From NCBI GenBank assembly GCA_023145575.1, contig JAGLDN010000153.1:1-46776 (forward strand): a DNA stretch of 46,776 nucleotides, given 5' to 3'. Made by a program: the position numbers and the translations under genes. Within the stretch, counting starts at the first letter, position 1. Every line of letters starts with the position of its first letter. Below the pieces are notes generated by a model. That model searched no databases, had not been told where the DNA came from, and saw only the letters and a program-made list of their open reading frames with translations. The stretch comes from Psychromonas sp. Its GTDB lineage: Bacteria > Pseudomonadota > Gammaproteobacteria > Enterobacterales > Psychromonadaceae. Shown one piece after another: positions 19,031-27,346 of the stretch.

Positions 19031-20437
19031 ATGAGTTTGATGGTAAAAAATAATCCAAGTTCAATAAAAAAATTAAAGCAAGCAACTCAAGAAACGAATA
19101 AGGGAAACTATCAAAAATCTATTAAGTTATGTCACAAAATAATAAAAAAATTCCCTAACGATGCGGTTACTTATAAATTGCTCGCGACTAATTTACTAGA
19201 ACTGAATCGATTTTCTGAAGTTGAAATAGCATTAAAAAAAGCAATTAGCCATTGCGATGAAGCGGGATCTCAGCCACTGATACACCTACTGGGCTGCAAT
19301 TATTTAAACCTTGAATCCTATAAAAAAGCACTGGGTATATTTGAAGACTTATTTAATAAAACCGGCGATCCTAAGATTTTACTCGATATAGCGCTTTCTT
19401 ACTTTAAATTAGGTGATTATGAAAGTGCACGCGATGTTTACTATAAATTGCTCGAGTTAGATCCAGATAATCATCAAGCTAAATTTAATTTATACCCTAT
19501 TCTAATCTATTTTCAAGACTATAAAAATGCTTGGACTTGTTTTCATAGTCGTATTGAACGCCAAGAGATGAAGGATCAATTGCATTGGTTTGCACCTGCT
19601 TGGAATGGTGAATCATTGGTAGGAAAAAATATACTGATTTATCCAGAGCAGGGGATTGGAGATAATCTTTCTTATACAAGCTGTTTTTCTGAAGCCATAA
19701 ATGATGCGAAACAGGCGCATATTGTTTGTGATAACCGTTTAAAAGGGCTGTATGAATATAACTTTCCAAATGCGACTATTCACTCCTACCAAGATGTTAA
19801 TAAAAGGCAAGCTGTGAGCACTGATCTAGATCTTCAAATTTTGGCGGGTTCATTAACTTATTTATATAGGACTTCAGCTGCTTCTTTTAGCAACAATAAA
19901 CGCCTAGTGATTAGTGATAAATTAAAACAACAAAAGAATAATTACCTCTCTAAGACAAAACTTCGCATTGGTTTATCTTGGTATCATGGGAAAGTTAATG
20001 ACGGTAATCAATACTCAATGACGCTTGAAGAGATGCTACCGCTATTAAAAATAGAAGGTGTTCAATGGATCAACCTACAATTTGGCGAGTGGAAAAAAGA
20101 AGTTGATAATATGCAAGGAAAACACAATATTTGTATTCAGCATTTTGACGATTGTTCTGCGGCAGGTAATTTTGAGGATTATGGCGCATTGATTGCTAAC
20201 CTAGATTTAGTGATCTCTGCAAGTAATGCCGCGCTAATGTTATCAACACGCCTAGGTGTTAAATCTTGGATGTTTTTGCCATTGAAAAATTTTTCTAAGG
20301 AAGGTCAAGCATTTCAAGATTGTTTATCATTTAAGGGACAACGTAATTTCTATAAAGATTTTTCTTCTGATTGGTGCGCTGTGATTAATCAATTTTGTGA
20401 AGGATTAAACAGCATAATAAAAAGAGATGTCAAATGA
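19031..20437 (+). CDS. TPR-repeat protein with C-terminal glycosyltransferase-like domain
   Basis: A 468-residue soluble protein. Residues about 15-190 are tetratricopeptide repeats (for example YKKALGIFEDLFNKTGDPK and YESARDVYYKLLELDPDN). The C-terminal half has a GT-B-like fold similar to the nucleotide-sugar half of TPR-linked transferases, with IYPEQGIGDNLSYTSCF and, near the end, DLVISASNAALMLSTRLGV. The second motif resembles the donor-site segment of GT9/GT41-type enzymes. It lies 14 nt after maf and overlaps pseF by 4 nt (ATGA). A role in protein (flagellin) glycosylation or as partner of Maf is inferred from position. ATG at 19040 is an alternative start. Confidence 0.75.
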   Translation: MSLMVKNNPSSIKKLKQATQETNKGNYQKSIKLCHKIIKKFPNDAVTYKLLATNLLELNRFSEVEIALKKAISHCDEAGSQPLIHLLGCNYLNLESYKKALGIFEDLFNKTGDPKILLDIALSYFKLGDYESARDVYYKLLELDPDNHQAKFNLYPILIYFQDYKNAWTCFHSRIERQEMKDQLHWFAPAWNGESLVGKNILIYPEQGIGDNLSYTSCFSEAINDAKQAHIVCDNRLKGLYEYNFPNATIHSYQDVNKRQAVSTDLDLQILAGSLTYLYRTSAASFSNNKRLVISDKLKQQKNNYLSKTKLRIGLSWYHGKVNDGNQYSMTLEEMLPLLKIEGVQWINLQFGEWKKEVDNMQGKHNICIQHFDDCSAAGNFEDYGALIANLDLVISASNAALMLSTRLGVKSWMFLPLKNFSKEGQAFQDCLSFKGQRNFYKDFSSDWCAVINQFCEGLNSIIKRDVK

Positions 20438-21174
20438 AAAATATTGCGGTGATCCCTGCTCGAGGGGGAAGTAAGCGGATCCCTGAAAAGAATATAAAAC
20501 TCTTTTGTGGAAAACCAATCATTGCCTATAGCATTGAAGCGGCTTTAAACTCTGGAATTTTTGATTCTGTAATTGTTTCTACCGATGATGAAAAAATTTC
20601 CAAAATTGCAAAACAATTTGGTGCTGAAGTCCCTTTTCTACGACCTAAGCATTTAGCAGATGACCATACCAGTACTTCCAGTGTCATTCAGCATACCGTT
20701 GTAGAGTTGCAAATACTAGGCTATGAAATCAACTTGGTTTGTTGTATTTATGCAACCGCGCCTTTTTTACAAAAAAAATATATTGTTAACGCAGTTAATG
20801 AATTAAAAAAACAAACAAATAAAACCTCAGCCTTTACCGTGTGCAAATTTAATTACCCTATCCAACGCTCATTTACCCTTGAGTCGCCCAATCAAAATGT
20901 AACCCCAGTTGATAAAAGTGCGCTACCTAAACGTTCACAAGACTTGCCAAATGTTTATCATGACGCAGGGCAATTTTATTTGGCACAAAAAAACGATTTT
21001 TTACATAACAGTTTCAATATTTTTTCTCCTCATTCAATACCTATCATTTTGCCTCATTATTTAGTCCAAGACATTGATGATAACGATGATTGGCGTAGAG
21101 CTGAATATATGTATAAAGCTTTTATTTTAGATAATGACAACATTGAAAAAAGTGTTCGTTATGATGAGTCATAA
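20434..21174 (+). CDS. pseF: Pseudaminic acid cytidylyltransferase
   Basis: Activates pseudaminic acid with CTP to give CMP-pseudaminic acid, the donor used by Maf. The 246-residue product has the CMP-sialate synthase signature ARGGSKRIPEKNIK at residues 9-22, a conserved STDDEKI loop, and LPNVYHDAGQFY near 175, which is more like PseF than NeuA. It overlaps the preceding gene by 4 nt and the following pseI by about 14 nt, showing translational coupling. A legionaminic or N-acetylneuraminic specificity cannot be fully excluded, but the neighbouring pseI, pseG and pseH favour pseudaminic acid. Confidence 0.9.
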   Translation: MKNIAVIPARGGSKRIPEKNIKLFCGKPIIAYSIEAALNSGIFDSVIVSTDDEKISKIAKQFGAEVPFLRPKHLADDHTSTSSVIQHTVVELQILGYEINLVCCIYATAPFLQKKYIVNAVNELKKQTNKTSAFTVCKFNYPIQRSFTLESPNQNVTPVDKSALPKRSQDLPNVYHDAGQFYLAQKNDFLHNSFNIFSPHSIPIILPHYLVQDIDDNDDWRRAEYMYKAFILDNDNIEKSVRYDES

Positions 21175-22225
21175 CGTCCAGATATCAGGGCGAAAAATAT
21201 CTCAAACTGAGCCGCCTTTTGTGATTGCAGAGCTATCAGGTAATCACAACCAATCATTAGATCTTGCATTGAAAATGGTAGAAGCCGCTGCACAAGCTGG
21301 AGTAGATGCGATTAAGCTACAAACCTACATAGCCGAAACAATGACGCTCGACTGTGAATTAGATGATTTTCAAATATTATCAGACAACAACCTATGGAAA
21401 GGTAATTCGCTTTATAATTTATATGAAAAAGCGCACACTCCTTGGGATTGGCATCAAACACTTTTTAATAAAGCAAAATCATTAGGCTTAATTGCTTTTA
21501 GCTCCCCCTTTGATATTAGCGCCGTTGAGTTTTTAGAAACATTAGATGTGCCTTGTTATAAAATAGCCTCCTTTGAAAATAATGATATTCCACTAATAAA
21601 ACGCATTGCAGAAACTGGGAAACCTGTCATTATGTCCACGGGTATGGCCTCACTTACAGAAATTTCAGAAGCTGTTGATTGCTTGAAAAATAATGGTTGC
21701 TCAGAACTTATCTTATTGAAATGTACTAGTGCTTATCCTGCCAGCCCTGCGCACGCTAATTTAAAAACTATTAAGCATCTGCGTGAGACATTTAAATGTG
21801 AGATAGGAATATCTGATCATACTTTAGGCATAGGTGTCGCGCTAGCAGGGGTTGCATTAGGCGCATCAGTGATTGAAAAACATTTTGTATTATCACGAGA
21901 TGCTGGGGGTGTTGATGCGGCCTTCTCATTAGAACCCGAAGAATTAAAACTATTAGTTAATGAAAGTAAGGCTGCAGCATTAGCTGTTGGACAGGTATTA
22001 TACGGTGGTACATGTAGTGAGCGAGATTCTAAAAAATATCGCCGCTCAATTTATATTTCTCAAAACATAAAAAAAGGTGATGTTTTAACCAATAAGAACT
22101 TACAAGTCATTCGCCCTGCCTTAGGGCTTGCTCCAAAGTTTCATACCTTGGTGTTAGGTCAACGTATAATAAAAGACACCGTTAAGGGAACACCACTGTC
22201 TTGGGACTTATTAAAAAATGAATAA
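21161..22225 (+). CDS. pseI: Pseudaminic acid synthase
   Basis: Condenses 2,4-diacetamido-2,4,6-trideoxy-L-altrose with phosphoenolpyruvate to pseudaminic acid. The product has the NeuB barrel domain (FVIAELSGNHNQSLDLA at the start, AIKLQTY, PVIMSTGMAS, GISDHTLG, VIEKHF) and a C-terminal SAF/antifreeze-like domain (about 285-354, RRSIYISQNIKKGDVL). The open frame extends upstream to 21134, but residues before MMSHNVQISG look non-conserved and would increase the overlap with pseF. I therefore start at ATG 21161 (21164 is equally possible), giving 354 residues, close to the family norm of about 345-350. Confidence 0.92.
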   Translation: MMSHNVQISGRKISQTEPPFVIAELSGNHNQSLDLALKMVEAAAQAGVDAIKLQTYIAETMTLDCELDDFQILSDNNLWKGNSLYNLYEKAHTPWDWHQTLFNKAKSLGLIAFSSPFDISAVEFLETLDVPCYKIASFENNDIPLIKRIAETGKPVIMSTGMASLTEISEAVDCLKNNGCSELILLKCTSAYPASPAHANLKTIKHLRETFKCEIGISDHTLGIGVALAGVALGASVIEKHFVLSRDAGGVDAAFSLEPEELKLLVNESKAAALAVGQVLYGGTCSERDSKKYRRSIYISQNIKKGDVLTNKNLQVIRPALGLAPKFHTLVLGQRIIKDTVKGTPLSWDLLKNE

Positions 22226-22228
22226 CGT

Positions 22229-23257
22229 ATGACATATCCCATTCTTTTCAGATTTGATGGTGGAAATAAGATAGGGCTAGGGCATGCTTATCGTTGTTTT
22301 GCTTTAATCGAATATTTGGCATTACACCATAAAATAATCTGCTTGATTATTGTAAACCAATTGCCAGAATTTCTCTGTTTAAAGCTAAAAACGCTTAATT
22401 GTTCGGTGTTATCATTTAAGAAAAATGATGATGAAATAGCGATAATTAAACGATGTAGCGCTCAAAATAACAGTACAGGATTAATTTTAGATGGCTATCA
22501 ATTTGATCAAGCTTACAGGCTTAAGCTTGCGCGTTTAGGTTTGAAAATTATATGTTTTGACGATACCAATTCATTACGAAAATTACATTGCGATATTATC
22601 ATTAATTCACAGCCACAGGCTAAACTATTAGGCTATCAATATTCAGCGCCTTATGCCTTACACTTGCTTGGTTTGTGTTATAGTATAGTATGTCAAGACT
22701 TTATCGCAAGTCGTAAGCTTAATTTTTGTGATAGAAAAAAAATCCTGATCAATTTTGGTGGCAGTGATTGTACTGATTTAACAATAACATTTATTCAAAA
22801 ATTAGCAATTGTTCAGGATCTGATTGATCCGTGCGATGTAGTTATTGTCACAGGAGGGGCTTACTCAAGCCCTGATAAAGTCGATGACCTGTGTCAAGAT
22901 GCAGGGTTTGAACATGTCCATAATAGCCAAAATATGGCAAGACTTTTAACCCGATGTCGCATGGCAATTTGTGCTGCTGGTTCAATAGTTTATGAACTTG
23001 CCTATTGTGGTGTACCAAGTATTTTATTAACCGTTGCAGATAATCAACTGTTTTCTGCTCAATCACACCAAAAAGCTGGTTGGTGTTATGCTTTTGATGG
23101 GTTAGACAGTCATGGATTACGCCTAGCATTTTCACGCGCAATATATCTTTGGGCAGATAACGTTCAATTAACTGCCATGTCAGAAAAAGCGATGCAACTC
23201 ATTGATGGGAAAGGTGTTAAACGGATCACTGATCAAATATTAAAAATCTTAGATTAA
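22229..23257 (+). CDS. pseG: UDP-2,4-diacetamido-2,4,6-trideoxy-beta-L-altropyranose hydrolase
   Basis: Removes UDP from the altrose intermediate to provide the PseI substrate. The 342-residue GT-B-fold protein opens with FRFDGGNKIGLGHAYRC; the His in GLGH corresponds to the proposed catalytic base of PseG. The second domain has ILINFGGSDCTDLT and a UDP-binding region with CAAGSIVYELAYCGVPSI. It starts 3 nt after pseI. Family length and order pseF-pseI-pseG-pseH support the call. Confidence 0.9.
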   Translation: MTYPILFRFDGGNKIGLGHAYRCFALIEYLALHHKIICLIIVNQLPEFLCLKLKTLNCSVLSFKKNDDEIAIIKRCSAQNNSTGLILDGYQFDQAYRLKLARLGLKIICFDDTNSLRKLHCDIIINSQPQAKLLGYQYSAPYALHLLGLCYSIVCQDFIASRKLNFCDRKKILINFGGSDCTDLTITFIQKLAIVQDLIDPCDVVIVTGGAYSSPDKVDDLCQDAGFEHVHNSQNMARLLTRCRMAICAAGSIVYELAYCGVPSILLTVADNQLFSAQSHQKAGWCYAFDGLDSHGLRLAFSRAIYLWADNVQLTAMSEKAMQLIDGKGVKRITDQILKILD

Positions 23258-23288
23258 ATATGAAAAAACAACACAAGATATTTTTGAA

Positions 23289-23849
23289 ATGATTAATACA
23301 CCAGGTCCTTCCCGAAAATGGGATTTTCATCGCTATGGTGTTAGCCTTAGCAAATTCATTGAGTCTGATATTGAAATGGTTAGACAATGGCGAAACACGC
23401 CAAAAATTTCTCAGCAGATGCTCGATAAAACATATATCACCGAAAAGCAACAACAAGCCTGGTATCAACAACTGATACAAGACGAAAGTCAACAATACTT
23501 TCTCGCTTATTTCAAAGAGCAAGCAATCGGTGTAGTTTCACTTACTAAGATTGACAGATTAGGTGGCACAGCAGAGCCGGGAATGTATATATATAATGAT
23601 GACTTTCTCAATAATATCGTACCTTTTTGTGTTGCATTTGCACTCAATGATTTCGCCTTTGAGGAACTACAATTAAAGCGTTTATACGGTAAGATTTACC
23701 TTACCAATAGAGCATCTATTCGCTTTCATGAAGCATCAGGTTATCAAATTGATAAGCATGATAAAAACACAGGCTTGCAGATAATACATTTAGATAAACA
23801 TGCCTATAACTTTGCGAAACAAAAAATAACCCAGTTTATAAGGTATTAA
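23289..23849 (+). CDS. pseH: GNAT N-acetyltransferase of pseudaminic acid synthesis
   Basis: Predicted to acetylate the 4-amino group of UDP-4-amino-4,6-dideoxy-N-acetyl-altrosamine with acetyl-CoA. The 186-residue protein has the PseH pattern of a GNAT fold: VSLSKFIESDIEMVRQWRN at the N-terminal side, FLAYFKEQAIGVVSL, EPGMYIYNDDF and YGKIYLTNRASIRFHEASGY in the acetyl-CoA region. The start is ATG 23289; the ribosome binding site is weak. It is 31 nt after pseG and only 1 nt before the acyl carrier protein start. A different acyl donor, for example from the neighbouring carrier protein, would be an alternative and is speculative. Confidence 0.85.
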   Translation: MINTPGPSRKWDFHRYGVSLSKFIESDIEMVRQWRNTPKISQQMLDKTYITEKQQQAWYQQLIQDESQQYFLAYFKEQAIGVVSLTKIDRLGGTAEPGMYIYNDDFLNNIVPFCVAFALNDFAFEELQLKRLYGKIYLTNRASIRFHEASGYQIDKHDKNTGLQIIHLDKHAYNFAKQKITQFIRY

Positions 23850-23850
23850 T

Positions 23851-24075
23851 TTGAAAACTATTAATGACATATTCGCAGAAAGCTTAGATATTCCATTAGC
23901 TGATGTGACAGATGATTTAAGCTATCAAGCAATTGCACAATGGGATTCAACTGCTCACATGGTATTGATTGGCGCAATTGAAAATCATTACGATATAATG
24001 ATGGATACGGATGATATTATTGATATGAGCTCTGTTGCCAAAGCTAAAAAGATCATCAAAAAATATCAACAATAA
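23851..24075 (+). CDS. Acyl carrier protein
   Basis: A 74-residue acidic four-helix carrier. The phosphopantetheine site is Ser33 in QWDSTAHM, where the usual DSL is DST. The flanking sequence (VTDDLSYQAIAQWDS, then IGAIENHYDIMMDTDD) is typical of specialised acyl carrier proteins in polysaccharide loci. It starts with TTG at 23851, 1 nt after the pseH stop, with no strong ribosome binding site, so it is probably translationally coupled to pseH. It likely carries the acyl group handled by the reductase, ligase and LuxE/LuxC-like proteins that follow. The nature of the acyl group is unknown. Confidence 0.88.
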   Translation: MKTINDIFAESLDIPLADVTDDLSYQAIAQWDSTAHMVLIGAIENHYDIMMDTDDIIDMSSVAKAKKIIKKYQQ

Positions 24076-24086
24076 ATTGAAAAAAT

Positions 24087-24833
24087 ATGAAACTTCTTGA
24101 AAATAAAAATATTATTGTCACTGGATCATGTCGTGGAATAGGGCTTGCGACCAGTCAATTATTTGCTCAACATGGCGCCAATTTATGGCTCAATGGTCGC
24201 GACGAGCTAGCACTACAAACACTCAGCGCGAAGCTAACATCTCAATTTAAAAATAATAATCATGTGTGTTGTTTTGATGTTTCTGTCTATGATCAGGTTA
24301 AAAATGGTTTTCAATCTCTTTTTAAACAATGTAAAAAACTCGATGTATTAGTTAATAATGCTGGTATATTAGACGATGCTTTGATCGGTATGGTGAGCCA
24401 AAAACAAATTGCTCACACATTTTCAACAAACACTTATAGTGTCCTGTATTGTAGTCAATATGCACAACGATTAATGATACGAAATGGTGGAGGATCTATT
24501 ATTAATTTAGCATCTATTGTCGGTGTGAATGGCAATGCAGGGCAATCTGTCTATGCCGCGAGTAAGGCCGCCATCATTGGCGCGACATTATCTTTATCAA
24601 AGGAGTTGGCAAGCGCTAATATTCGTGTAAATGCAATTGCACCAGGCTTTATCGATACTGACATGGCGCGCTCAATAGGTGACGAGTTATATTTACAACG
24701 CGTTGATAGTATTGCAATGAAACGTGTGGGTAAAGCGCAAGATATTGCCAATACAGCACTGTATCTTGCAAGTGATTTGTCCAGCTATGTGACAGGCCAA
24801 GTTATCGGCGTAGATGGTGGTATGTTAATTTGA
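24087..24833 (+). CDS. FabG-like short-chain dehydrogenase/reductase
   Basis: Probably an NADPH-dependent 3-oxoacyl-ACP reductase acting on substrates bound to the preceding carrier protein. The 248-residue classical SDR shows TGSCRGIG in the nucleotide site, LVNNAGILDD, the catalytic Ser in INLASIVG, YAASK (Tyr-x-x-x-Lys) and a C-terminal YVTGQVIGVDGGM, which is close to FabG. It is 11 nt after the carrier-protein gene. Activity on a sugar rather than an acyl substrate cannot be excluded from sequence. Confidence 0.87.
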   Translation: MKLLENKNIIVTGSCRGIGLATSQLFAQHGANLWLNGRDELALQTLSAKLTSQFKNNNHVCCFDVSVYDQVKNGFQSLFKQCKKLDVLVNNAGILDDALIGMVSQKQIAHTFSTNTYSVLYCSQYAQRLMIRNGGGSIINLASIVGVNGNAGQSVYAASKAAIIGATLSLSKELASANIRVNAIAPGFIDTDMARSIGDELYLQRVDSIAMKRVGKAQDIANTALYLASDLSSYVTGQVIGVDGGMLI

Positions 24834-24870
24834 GTCATTGTATCTCCTATACCCTTGTTACTGGAATTAT

Positions 24871-26295
24871 ATGAAAAATGCATTTTGGCAGACTAATCAC
24901 CTAGCAGCACAAGAACAAGAAAATACCGCATTAATAATGATAGATAATATACTGCTTGAGAACACGCCAATTGAAGAAAAAGTAAGCTACTCACAATTAA
25001 ATCATCTTGTCACTCAAGCGAAACAAAAAATACGCACGCAATTAACGATATATTCGTCAAAAAAACAATTATTGATGATAGTCGCTCAGTACAGCATTAA
25101 TAGCATTGTTTATTATTTGGCTGCTTTGCAATTAAAGCAGGTTGTTTGGTGGGTAGATAAAGACTTATCAACTGAAAAACAGCAACATTTATGCTCGTAT
25201 TATCAAGTTAATTTATTGATAAACAATGGTCATATAATACGTATTGGATACTTTGAACATACGATACATCCTGATCTCGCGTTATTGATGACGACGTCAG
25301 GTAGCACCGGAAGTCCCACATTAGTTCGTTTGAGTTATGAAAATTTACGCAGCAATTGCCACTCAATTTGCCATGCTTTAACATTACAAAGCAATGATAG
25401 TGTGATCACCACCCTGCCCTTTCACTATAGTTTTGGATTGTCTATTTTAAACACGCACTTAAATCAAGGCGCAACCATCGTATTAAATGCAGATGGAGTA
25501 TTAACGCGTGAATTTTGGCAAAAAATAAAGCGCTACAACATTCGTTGTTTATATGGTGTGCCTTATGTTTTTGATATGCTTTTACGCCTCGGTTTTGCGC
25601 GTCTTTCTCTGCATTCTTTGCGATTTTTAGCGGTTGCTGGTGGAAAACTCAATCATAAAAAAGTAACACGGGTCAATGACTGGTGTTTAGCAGAGCAAAA
25701 ACAATTTTTCCTGATGTATGGGCAAACAGAGGCAACCGCAAGAATAGCTATTTTAGATCCTAATCAAGTTAAAAATAAGCCTTACTCAATTGGTAAAGCC
25801 ATTTTAGGAGGAAAACTTTGGATTAATAAAAAACAAGGATCTCAACAAGGCGAACTTTGTTATTTAGGTAATAATGTCATGATGGGTACAGCTAATAATA
25901 CTGATATGCTTAGTTTGCCAGCCTCTCATAATATATTACGTACTGGTGATCTTGCCGTTTGTGATAACGAGGGAGACTTTCAAATTGTCGCCCGTTTAAA
26001 ACGTTTTATAAAAATAGTGGGAAAACGCATTAATTTAGATGACGTTGAAATATTTTTCAACGACAATCATCTCAGCGCGGCTTGTTGTGGTGAAGATGAT
26101 TTAATAGTGTGTTATATTTTAAACGCATCATTAAAAGATAAAACGCCTAAGCAGTTAAAGACCATATTATGCCGTTATTTACAAATACACAGCAGTTATG
26201 CTCAGATTGTTGTGCTTGATACTTTTCCTTATTTATCCTCAGGAAAAATTAACTACTCTTTTTTATTACAGCGTGAAAAAAATGAACTGGGATGA
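24871..26295 (+). CDS. AMP-binding acyl-adenylating enzyme (acyl-CoA/acyl-ACP ligase type)
   Basis: Predicted to activate a carboxylic acid as acyl-AMP and load it on CoA or the nearby carrier protein. Adenylation motifs are in order: TTSGSTGSPTLVRLS (the usual Lys after SP is Thr), LPFHYSFGLS, YGQTEATARI, LRTGDLA, ARLKRFIKIVGKRI, and near the end SSGKINYSFL with the catalytic Lys. At 474 residues it is compact for the family. An upstream in-frame TTG (24838) is possible, but the ATG at 24871 begins the conserved part. It overlaps the LuxE-like gene by 14 nt. The acid substrate is unknown. Confidence 0.82.
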   Translation: MKNAFWQTNHLAAQEQENTALIMIDNILLENTPIEEKVSYSQLNHLVTQAKQKIRTQLTIYSSKKQLLMIVAQYSINSIVYYLAALQLKQVVWWVDKDLSTEKQQHLCSYYQVNLLINNGHIIRIGYFEHTIHPDLALLMTTSGSTGSPTLVRLSYENLRSNCHSICHALTLQSNDSVITTLPFHYSFGLSILNTHLNQGATIVLNADGVLTREFWQKIKRYNIRCLYGVPYVFDMLLRLGFARLSLHSLRFLAVAGGKLNHKKVTRVNDWCLAEQKQFFLMYGQTEATARIAILDPNQVKNKPYSIGKAILGGKLWINKKQGSQQGELCYLGNNVMMGTANNTDMLSLPASHNILRTGDLAVCDNEGDFQIVARLKRFIKIVGKRINLDDVEIFFNDNHLSAACCGEDDLIVCYILNASLKDKTPKQLKTILCRYLQIHSSYAQIVVLDTFPYLSSGKINYSFLLQREKNELG

Positions 26296-27346
26296 ATTGA
26301 TAACACTACCTGTTTATCGCCTAACGACAAAACAAAAATCGCCTTTATTTAAAAAGGCATTACAAAACTTAGCGCAATACCATTTTGAAAACAGTGAAGA
26401 TTATCGGTCAATCATACAATTTTTATATCCCGCGCAATGGCTTAATAAAGAGGTCCCTCCCCTGGCTGTCAGCCTTTTTAAACATCACCTACTAAAAAGC
26501 ATCGCAAATGATGATGTTTTCAAAATAACCACGTCATCAGGTACAACCTCTCAACACGTTTCGCGTATTGTTTTAGATAAAATAAATATTGTCCGACAAC
26601 AAAAAATATTGTCAAAAATAATGCAACAATGGCTGGGGCCAAAGCGACTACCCATGTTAATTATCGATCACGCCAATGTGATCAAAGATAAATTTAGTTA
26701 CTCAGCAAGAGGCGTCGGCATTCAAGGTTTATCTTTATTTGGTTATGATCATACCTATGCTTTACATGAGGATATGAGCATCAACATGGCAGCGATAAGT
26801 CAATTCTTTGAGACGTATAAAAACCAGCATATTATTATTTTTGGCTTTACTTTTATTATTTGGCAATACTTTATTGAGGTATTAAAAAAACATGAAAAGC
26901 ATTTTAAGCTTAATAATGTTACCTTGTTTCACAGTGGTGGTTGGAAAAAACTGCAAGCGTTAGCTGTATCAAATAAAACGTTTACCGCGCAAATTAAAGC
27001 ACAATTAGGTCAAATATCCGTGCATAATTTTTATGCCATGGTGGAACAAACAGGTACTATTTATGTCGAATGTGACGCGGGATATCTACATTGTCCCGTT
27101 TGGAGTGATGTGATCATTCGCAGTAAAAAAGATTTATCCGTCATCGAAGAGCTGGGAGTAGAGGGTGTTATTCAAGTGAATTCATTGCTAGCAACAAGCT
27201 ACCCTGGCCATGCGCTCTTAACAGAAGATCTCGGGGTTATCTTTGGTGAAGATAACTGCAACTGTGGGCTAAAAGGTAAATATTTCCAGGTAAATGGCCG
27301 TTTGAAAAAAGCACAAGTAAGAGGCTGTAGTGATACTCAATCTTGA
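26282..27346 (+). CDS. LuxE-like acyl-protein synthetase/acyl transferase
   Basis: LuxE activates fatty acids with ATP and passes the acyl group to LuxC for reduction. The product (354 residues; LuxE proteins are about 370) has the TTSSGTTSQ nucleotide loop near residue 83, FHSGGWKK and YAMVEQTGTIYVEC in the middle, and the C-terminal GRLKKAQVRGCSDT. The conserved Cys in this last motif is in the region of the acyl-accepting Cys of bioluminescence LuxE. The ATG at 26282 is used because conserved sequence begins there; the longer frame runs inside the preceding gene. No luxA/luxB is present, so a role in surface glycan lipid or aldehyde chemistry is more likely than bioluminescence. Confidence 0.85.
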   Translation: MNWDELITLPVYRLTTKQKSPLFKKALQNLAQYHFENSEDYRSIIQFLYPAQWLNKEVPPLAVSLFKHHLLKSIANDDVFKITTSSGTTSQHVSRIVLDKINIVRQQKILSKIMQQWLGPKRLPMLIIDHANVIKDKFSYSARGVGIQGLSLFGYDHTYALHEDMSINMAAISQFFETYKNQHIIIFGFTFIIWQYFIEVLKKHEKHFKLNNVTLFHSGGWKKLQALAVSNKTFTAQIKAQLGQISVHNFYAMVEQTGTIYVECDAGYLHCPVWSDVIIRSKKDLSVIEELGVEGVIQVNSLLATSYPGHALLTEDLGVIFGEDNCNCGLKGKYFQVNGRLKKAQVRGCSDTQS

